The notes beneath the pieces are model-generated. The model ran no database searches and had not been told where the DNA came from. It saw only the letters and a program-made list of their open reading frames with translations. Positions 58,785 to 64,000 of a stretch of DNA of 64,000 nucleotides are shown one piece after another. Each line of letters begins with the position of its first letter. The first letter of the stretch is position 1. The DNA comes from Pararhizobium arenae (lineage in GTDB: Bacteria; Pseudomonadota; Alphaproteobacteria; Rhizobiales; Rhizobiaceae), in NCBI RefSeq assembly GCF_001931685.1, contig NZ_MOOY01000004.1, positions 1-64,000 of the forward strand, written 5' to 3'. The position numbers and the translations under genes were made by a program.

Positions 58785-59849
58785 ATGGCAAACGCTTCGC
58801 TGACCGCTTCTCCCTGGTGGACGCCGGATGTCCATGCGGATCGACGCGGCTTCCTGCTCGGCCGCAACAAAATCCTGGCGGCCCTGCGCGGCTTTTTCGC
58901 GGAGCGCGCGTTTGTCGAAGTCGATACGGCAACCTTGCAGATATCCCCCGGAAACGAGGCGCATCTCCATGCATTCGGCACGGTTGCCATCAATCCCGAT
59001 GGCAGCGAGACGCCGCTGTATCTCCATACCTCACCTGAATTCGCCTGCAAGAAACTGCTGGCGGCAGGGGAGGAGCGCATCGCCTGCTTTGCCCATGTCT
59101 ACCGAAATCGCGAGCGTGGACCCCTGCATCATCCGGAATTCACGATGCTGGAATGGTATCGAGCCCGGGAAACCTATCACTCGCTGATGGATGATTGCGC
59201 CGACATGCTGGCACTGGCGGCAGACGCTGCAGGCCACGATGTACTGCGCTATCTTGACCGCACGACCGACCCTTTCGCCGCACCCGAGCGCATCACGGTT
59301 GCCGAAGCCTTTGATCGCTATGCGGGGGTCGATCTCCTTGCGTCCATCGATGGGTCCGGCGAGACGGATCGTGAAACGCTCGCCGGCAGTCTGTGCATTG
59401 CCGGTATCCGCGTCGCGCAGGATGACACCTGGGCCGATCTCTTCAGTCGTGTCATCGTTGAAAAGGTCGAACCCAATCTCGGAATGGGGCGTGCGACGAT
59501 CCTCTACGAGTATCCCGTCGCCGAGGCTGCACTAGCGCGACCGACGCCGCATGACCGGCGTGTCGCCGAACGGTTCGAACTCTATGCGTGCGGCGTGGAA
59601 CTTGCCAATGCATTTGGCGAGTTGACGGATGCCGGCGAGCAGCGTCGTCGCTTCGGGCTGGAGATGGCCGAAAAACAGCGCGTCTACGGCGAGACCTATC
59701 CTCTGGATGAAGATTTCCTGTCGGCACTAACAATCATGCCCGACGCAAGTGGTGCCGCGCTCGGTTTCGACCGTCTGGTAATGCTGGCAACGGGCGCACC
59801 CCGAATTGATCACGTTATCTGGGCGCCTGTCGCGGAGACCGTCCGGTGA
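58785..59849 (+). CDS. epmA: EF-P lysine ligase EpmA (PoxA/GenX)
   Basis: This class II lysyl-tRNA-synthetase-like enzyme (354 residues) attaches (R)-beta-lysine to EF-P Lys34. It lacks the N-terminal anticodon-binding domain. Class II motifs are visible: motif 2 around CFAHVYRNRERGPLHHPEFTM and motif 3 around GAALGFDRLVML. It overlaps epmB by 4 nt (GTGA). Confidence 0.93.
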   Translation: MANASLTASPWWTPDVHADRRGFLLGRNKILAALRGFFAERAFVEVDTATLQISPGNEAHLHAFGTVAINPDGSETPLYLHTSPEFACKKLLAAGEERIACFAHVYRNRERGPLHHPEFTMLEWYRARETYHSLMDDCADMLALAADAAGHDVLRYLDRTTDPFAAPERITVAEAFDRYAGVDLLASIDGSGETDRETLAGSLCIAGIRVAQDDTWADLFSRVIVEKVEPNLGMGRATILYEYPVAEAALARPTPHDRRVAERFELYACGVELANAFGELTDAGEQRRRFGLEMAEKQRVYGETYPLDEDFLSALTIMPDASGAALGFDRLVMLATGAPRIDHVIWAPVAETVR

Positions 59850-60919
59850 ACGCGCCGATTGCTCAACCGGTCGCCCGGTCGCTGAAAAGCGTCGAGGATC
59901 TGCATTTTGCGGGTCTGATTGCGTCAGAAGACGCACCGTCGCTTGCGGCGATCGGCGACCATTACGCCGTTGCCGTCACGCCTGCGATGGCGGCGCTGAT
60001 CGACCCTACCGATGTTAATGATCCGATTGCCCGCCAGTTCATTCCCGATGCAGCGGAGCTGACCCGTCTGCCGGAAGAGCGGGACGACCCCATCGGCGAT
60101 GGCGCCCACAGTCCCGTTGCCGGCATCGTGCATCGGTATCCTGATCGCGTCCTTCTGAAGGCGGTCCACGTCTGCCCGGTTTATTGCCGCTTCTGCTTCC
60201 GTCGCGAAATGGTCGGGCCCCAGGGACTGGGAACGCTGACGCTTTCGGAAATGGATGCCGCTTTCACTTATATCGCCGGCCATCCGGAAATCTGGGAAGT
60301 GATCCTCACCGGCGGCGATCCGTTGGTTCTGTCGCCGCGTCGCCTGCGTGCGATCACCGAAAGGCTGGCAGCGATCGAACATATCAAGATTGTGCGGTTT
60401 CACACTCGGGTTCCCGTCGTGGAACCTGCCCGGGTCGATGCGTCGCTGATCGAGGCCTTGAAGGCGAGCGGCAAGGCCGTTTATGTGGCGCTCCACGCCA
60501 ATCATCCGCGGGAGTTTACCGAGGATGCAAGGCGCGCCTGTGCCCGGCTCGTTGATGCCGGCATCGTTATGGTCAGCCAGTCCGTGCTGCTGAAGGGCGT
60601 CAACGACGATGTCGAAACACTGGCCGCGCTGATGCGCTCCTTTGTCGAAAACCGCATCAAGCCCTACTATCTGCATCACCCGGATCTTGCGCCGGGAACC
60701 AGCCACTTACGTTTGTCGATCGAGGAGGGACAAGCCTTGGTCGGTGCCCTTCGCGGCCGCGTTTCCGGTCTTTGCCAACCGACCTACATTCTTGATATTC
60801 CAGGCGGTCACGGCAAGACCGTGGTGACCGCGACGACGATCGAAAGTCAGGGGGGCGGCTGCTACACCGTCACCGATTTCCGCGGTCAGGAGCATACTTA
60901 CCCGCCCGTTGCGAAATAG
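59846..60919 (+). CDS. epmB: EF-P beta-lysylation radical SAM aminomutase EpmB
   Basis: This lysine 2,3-aminomutase-like radical SAM enzyme (357 residues, GTG start) converts lysine to beta-lysine for EpmA. The cluster is bound by Cys110, Cys114 and Cys117 (HVCPVYCRFCFRR). The PLP-lysine region is near the C-terminus in DIPGGHGKTVV. It overlaps epmA by 4 nt and is convergent with the RND pump gene (16-bp gap). Confidence 0.92.
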   Translation: MNAPIAQPVARSLKSVEDLHFAGLIASEDAPSLAAIGDHYAVAVTPAMAALIDPTDVNDPIARQFIPDAAELTRLPEERDDPIGDGAHSPVAGIVHRYPDRVLLKAVHVCPVYCRFCFRREMVGPQGLGTLTLSEMDAAFTYIAGHPEIWEVILTGGDPLVLSPRRLRAITERLAAIEHIKIVRFHTRVPVVEPARVDASLIEALKASGKAVYVALHANHPREFTEDARRACARLVDAGIVMVSQSVLLKGVNDDVETLAALMRSFVENRIKPYYLHHPDLAPGTSHLRLSIEEGQALVGALRGRVSGLCQPTYILDIPGGHGKTVVTATTIESQGGGCYTVTDFRGQEHTYPPVAK

Positions 60920-60935
60920 GTCCCGAAGCCGTCCT

Positions 60936-63900
60936 TCAGTCGGGGTTGTGCGTGCCTGTCTTGTCCGTTTGGACCGTCTTTTCTCTTCCAATGCCGGTGA
61001 TGCTGTGGCCGCGTTCGCGAATCCACTGGAAGGCCACGTAGAGAGCGGGAATAAGGAAGATACCGATCAACGAGGCCGCAAGCATGCCACCGGCGACGCC
61101 GGTGCCGACGGCGCGGCGGCTCAGCATGCCGGCGCCCTCGGCGATGATCAGCGGCACGAGGCCGATGATGAAGGCGAAGCTCGTCATCATCACCGCGCGG
61201 AAGCGGGTTCTCGCGCCTTCGATCGCGGCATCGATAATGCCGGCGCCCTTCTCGCGCCTGTCTTTCGCAAACTCCACGATCAGGATGGCGTTTTTCGAGG
61301 CCAGGGCAATCAGCACCACCAGACCGATCTGGGCATAGATGTTGAAAGAAAGACCTGCGACCAGAATTGCGATCAAGGCGCCGGCAACGCCGACGGCGAC
61401 CGACAGCAGAACCGGCACGGGAATGGTCCAGCTTTCATAAAGGGCGACAAGGAACAGATAGGCAAACAATACCGCGAGCGCGAGAATCGCCGTCGTCTGC
61501 CCCGCGGCCTCAAGTTCCTGCAATGCCGTTCCGGTCCATTCGTAGCTGTAGCCCGAGGGCAATGTGGTCGCGGAAAGCTGCTCCATGGCAGCCAGCGCCT
61601 GGCCCGAGGAGACACCGGGAGCGGGCTGGCCGTTGAGGGTGATCGAACGGTAGTTGTTGTACCGCACGATCGATTGCGGGCCGACGATATATCGAACCTG
61701 GGCGACTGATGCCACGGGCACCATCTCGCCGGATGAATTGCGGACATGCAGGCGAGAGATATCGTCAATGGAGGCACGGTCGGCCTCGGCAGCCTGCATG
61801 GTTACTTTCCAGCTTCTGCCGAACAGATTGAAGTCGTTGATGTAATAGGAGCCAAGCGTTCCCTGAAGCGTGGTGAAGAGGTCGCTGACAGACACGCCGA
61901 GCGCCTGCAGGCGGTCTCGATCGAGATCGAGATAGAGCTGGGGCGCGCTTGCGGAATAGGTGGTGAAGGTCGGGCCAAGCAGCGGGTTCTGGTTGGCGGC
62001 AATAACGAGGCCCCCCGCCGTGGCGGCGAGTTCCGCCGGAGGCCTACCCTGCAGGTCGAGCAACTGGTACTCGAAGCCGGAACCGGTGCCGAGCCCCATG
62101 ATCGGCGGCAGATTGAAAGCGAAGATCTGGGCGCCTCGAACGGCCGCACCCCTCATCATGGCCGTGCGGATGGCGGCATCCACCGAAAGCGCGGGGCTTT
62201 CACGCTCCTCGAAACCCTTCATCGTGACCAGCGCGAAGCCGCTGTTGGATTTGGACAAGCCGTCGAGGAAGCTGTACCCGCTGACGCTGAAGACGTTGGC
62301 AACGCCGTCGATCTCCTTCAGCATCGATTCGACGCCAGTCACGATATCCTGGGTACGATTGAAGGACGCGCCTTCCGGCAGGCGGACTTCCACGAAAAAT
62401 GCGCCCTGATCCTCGCTCGGCAGGAAGCCCGTCGGCACGATACGGAACAGCCAGCCGCTGGCGCCGATCGCAACGGCGAGCAGCAACACGCCGATTGCGG
62501 CGCGCCGGGCGATATGACCGGCGACATAGACATAACCGTCGCGCCCATTGTCGATCCGGCGCGAAAGCCAGCCGAGAATGCCGCGTTTTTTGCCATGATG
62601 CGGTTTCAGAAGGATCGAGCAGAGCGCCGGGCTGAGCGTGAGCGCATTGATGGCGGAAAGCACCATCGATACCGAGACGGCAACGGCAAACTGCTGGAAC
62701 AACTGGCCGCTGAGGCCGGGAATGAATGCTACGGGCACAAACACGGATAGAAGTACGAGTGTAATCGCGACGATCGCGCCGGTGATTTCTCCCATGGCAA
62801 GACGGGCAGCCTCGGGCGCCTCCATGCCGGGATTTTCCTCCATCACGCGCTCGATGTTTTCCACCACAACGATTGCGTCATCGACGACGATGCCGATCGC
62901 AAGCACGAGTGCCAGCAGCGAGATCGTGTTGAGGGAAAATCCAAGCGCGAGAATGACGGCGAACGTGCCGATCAGTGCTACCGGCACCGCGACCAGCGGA
63001 ATGAGGGTAGCACGCCAGTTGCCGAGAAACAGGAAGACCACGAGGATGACGAGAGCAAAAGCCTCGATCAGTGTATGCACGACGTTGTCGACGCTTGCCT
63101 CGACGAACGTCGAAGTGTCGTAGTTGACCTCATATTTCAAGCCGGGCGGAAAGCTCTGTGACAGCCGTTCCATCGTGTCGCGAACACCTTTCGCTGCCGC
63201 AAGAGCGTTCGCACCGGGTGCCTGATAGGTGCCGATCATGGCGACGGGCTTGCCGTTGAAGCGGGCGCTCGAATCCGAACTTGCGGCGCCAAGCTCAACC
63301 TCGGCGATATCGCGAATGCGGATATAGGAACCGTCGGGCTGGGCCTTCAGCACCACCTCCTCGAACTGCCGGGGATCGGTAAGGCGCCCCTGGGTCTGTA
63401 GATTCAGCTGAAAAAGCGGGTCGTCGGTCATCGGCTGGGCGCCGATGCGACCGATCGCAGCCTGCACGTTCTGAGCCTTCAGCGCCGCAATGATGTCCGA
63501 TGGCGTCATGTCGAGGCTGGTGAGACGATCTATGTCGAGCACGATGCGCATCGAATAGTCTTCAGCGCCGAACATCGCGGCATCGCCGACGCCGGGAATG
63601 CGCTTGATCGTATCCATCAGGTTGATGGTGGCGTAGTTCGACAGGAACAGGCTGTCGAATTCCTCGCCTTCGCCATAGATCGCAATCACCTGCATCAGGG
63701 CGGAGGATTTCTTGCGGACGCTGACGCCGGTCTGCTTCACCTCGGCGGGGAGTCGTGCCTCGGCGAGTGAAACCCGGTTCTGCACGTTGACGGTGGCGAT
63801 ATCCGAGTCGGTGCCGACGGCGAAGGTGACGGTGAGGTTATAGGAGCCGTCAGCGCCGCTGGTCGATTTCATGTAAAGCATGTCATCGACGCCGATGACC

Positions 63901-64000
63901 TGGCTTTCGATCGGCTGGGCAACCGTCGCTTCCACGACGTCGGCGCCGGCACCGGGATAACTGGCGGTGACGCTGATCTGCGGTGGCACGATATCCGGAA
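60936..64000 (-). CDS. RND multidrug efflux pump, AcrB/MexB type (HAE1), 5' partial
   Basis: At least 1020 residues of the inner-membrane proton-driven exporter are present. The reading frame continues to the window edge ([18 protein letters not shown]), so only about 30-40 N-terminal residues are missing. The GTG at 63989 is an internal valine, not a start. The transmembrane-4 proton-relay pair is seen in [18 protein letters not shown]. Large periplasmic loops follow helices 1 and 7. The membrane-fusion protein gene is probably just outside the window. Confidence 0.95.
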   Translation of the reverse strand, partial: PDIVPPQISVTASYPGAGADVVEATVAQPIESQVIGVDDMLYMKSTSGADGSYNLTVTFAVGTDSDIATVNVQNRVSLAEARLPAEVKQTGVSVRKKSSALMQVIAIYGEGEEFDSLFLSNYATINLMDTIKRIPGVGDAAMFGAEDYSMRIVLDIDRLTSLDMTPSDIIAALKAQNVQAAIGRIGAQPMTDDPLFQLNLQTQGRLTDPRQFEEVVLKAQPDGSYIRIRDIAEVELGAASSDSSARFNGKPVAMIGTYQAPGANALAAAKGVRDTMERLSQSFPPGLKYEVNYDTSTFVEASVDNVVHTLIEAFALVILVVFLFLGNWRATLIPLVAVPVALIGTFAVILALGFSLNTISLLALVLAIGIVVDDAIVVVENIERVMEENPGMEAPEAARLAMGEITGAIVAITLVLLSVFVPVAFIPGLSGQLFQQFAVAVSVSMVLSAINALTLSPALCSILLKPHHGKKRGILGWLSRRIDNGRDGYVYVAGHIARRAAIGVLLLAVAIGASGWLFRIVPTGFLPSEDQGAFFVEVRLPEGASFNRTQDIVTGVESMLKEIDGVANVFSVSGYSFLDGLSKSNSGFALVTMKGFEERESPALSVDAAIRTAMMRGAAVRGAQIFAFNLPPIMGLGTGSGFEYQLLDLQGRPPAELAATAGGLVIAANQNPLLGPTFTTYSASAPQLYLDLDRDRLQALGVSVSDLFTTLQGTLGSYYINDFNLFGRSWKVTMQAAEADRASIDDISRLHVRNSSGEMVPVASVAQVRYIVGPQSIVRYNNYRSITLNGQPAPGVSSGQALAAMEQLSATTLPSGYSYEWTGTALQELEAAGQTTAILALAVLFAYLFLVALYESWTIPVPVLLSVAVGVAGALIAILVAGLSFNIYAQIGLVVLIALASKNAILIVEFAKDRREKGAGIIDAAIEGARTRFRAVMMTSFAFIIGLVPLIIAEGAGMLSRRAVGTGVAGGMLAASLIGIFLIPALYVAFQWIRERGHSITGIGREKTVQTDKTGTHNPD

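Noticed and set aside
63987-63989. GTG as the start of the RND pump
   Set aside because: The frame stays open to the window edge and the residues before it (PDI) continue the conserved N-terminal region, so the true start lies outside.

Overview
The window looks like a chromosomal or chromid segment of an alphaproteobacterium in the Rhizobiales, most like Agrobacterium/Rhizobium. The reasons are high GC, tightly packed operons with 1-8 nt start/stop overlaps, many ABC importers for plant- and soil-derived compounds, palindromic intergenic repeats of the rhizobial RIME type, and an alphaproteobacterial LexA box (GAAC-N7-GAAC). No transposase, phage gene or CRISPR array was seen.

Layout. 1-31: 3' end of a tRNA, probably initiator tRNA, then its terminator. 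286-10836: a LysR regulator divergent from an aromatic operon: hydroxyquinol 1,2-dioxygenase, maleylacetate reductase, a complete Liv-type ABC importer, an FAD phenol hydroxylase and a second hydroxyquinol 1,2-dioxygenase. This fits resorcinol-type ring hydroxylation, ring opening and reduction to 3-oxoadipate. 10865-13599: a short gene remnant, an UxaA/GarD-type dehydratase and a GntR regulator with two winged-helix domains. 13678-21668 (minus): an amide operon in the order AmiC-like sensor, ANTAR antiterminator, two Dpp-type permeases, peptide/amide-binding protein, formamidase/acetamidase and a fused double ATPase. It sits behind a leader with a strong intrinsic terminator. 21829-22830: a metallo-beta-lactamase-fold hydrolase.

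22858-34693: a sugar or polyol system: binding protein (TTG start behind a structured leader), RbsA-type ATPase, permease, SorC regulator, aldo/keto reductase, GlpD/EryB-type FAD dehydrogenase, LsrF/DeoC-type aldolase, FGGY kinase and GMC oxidoreductase. The substrate cannot be read from the sequence. 34780-37527: a LexA-box promoter drives a radical SAM protein and a two-domain protein whose C-terminal half is UdgX, the uracil-DNA glycosylase relative that crosslinks to DNA. 37624-39983: a DUF2934 protein and glycogen debranching enzyme GlgX. 40001-45020 (minus): 5-oxoprolinase-type genes (PxpA, fused PxpB-PxpC, biotin carboxylase-BCCP) with a DUF1989 protein. 45398-49432: an NtaA/SnaA-type flavin monooxygenase with an SsuABC-like importer.

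49439-57854 (minus): the kdp potassium ATPase operon with kdpDE. It holds KdpF and two further small membrane-protein ORFs, one upstream of kdpF and one between kdpA and kdpB. Upstream is an exact 11-bp tandem repeat that may be the KdpE site. 57971-60919: efp with the divergent epmA and epmB, a complete EF-P lysylation set. 60936-64000: an AcrB/MexB-type RND pump cut by the window edge.

The points most worth a second look are the attenuated amide operon leader, the SOS-controlled radical SAM/UdgX pair, the extra small ORFs in kdp, and the polyol-kinase/LsrF-like pathway of unknown substrate.
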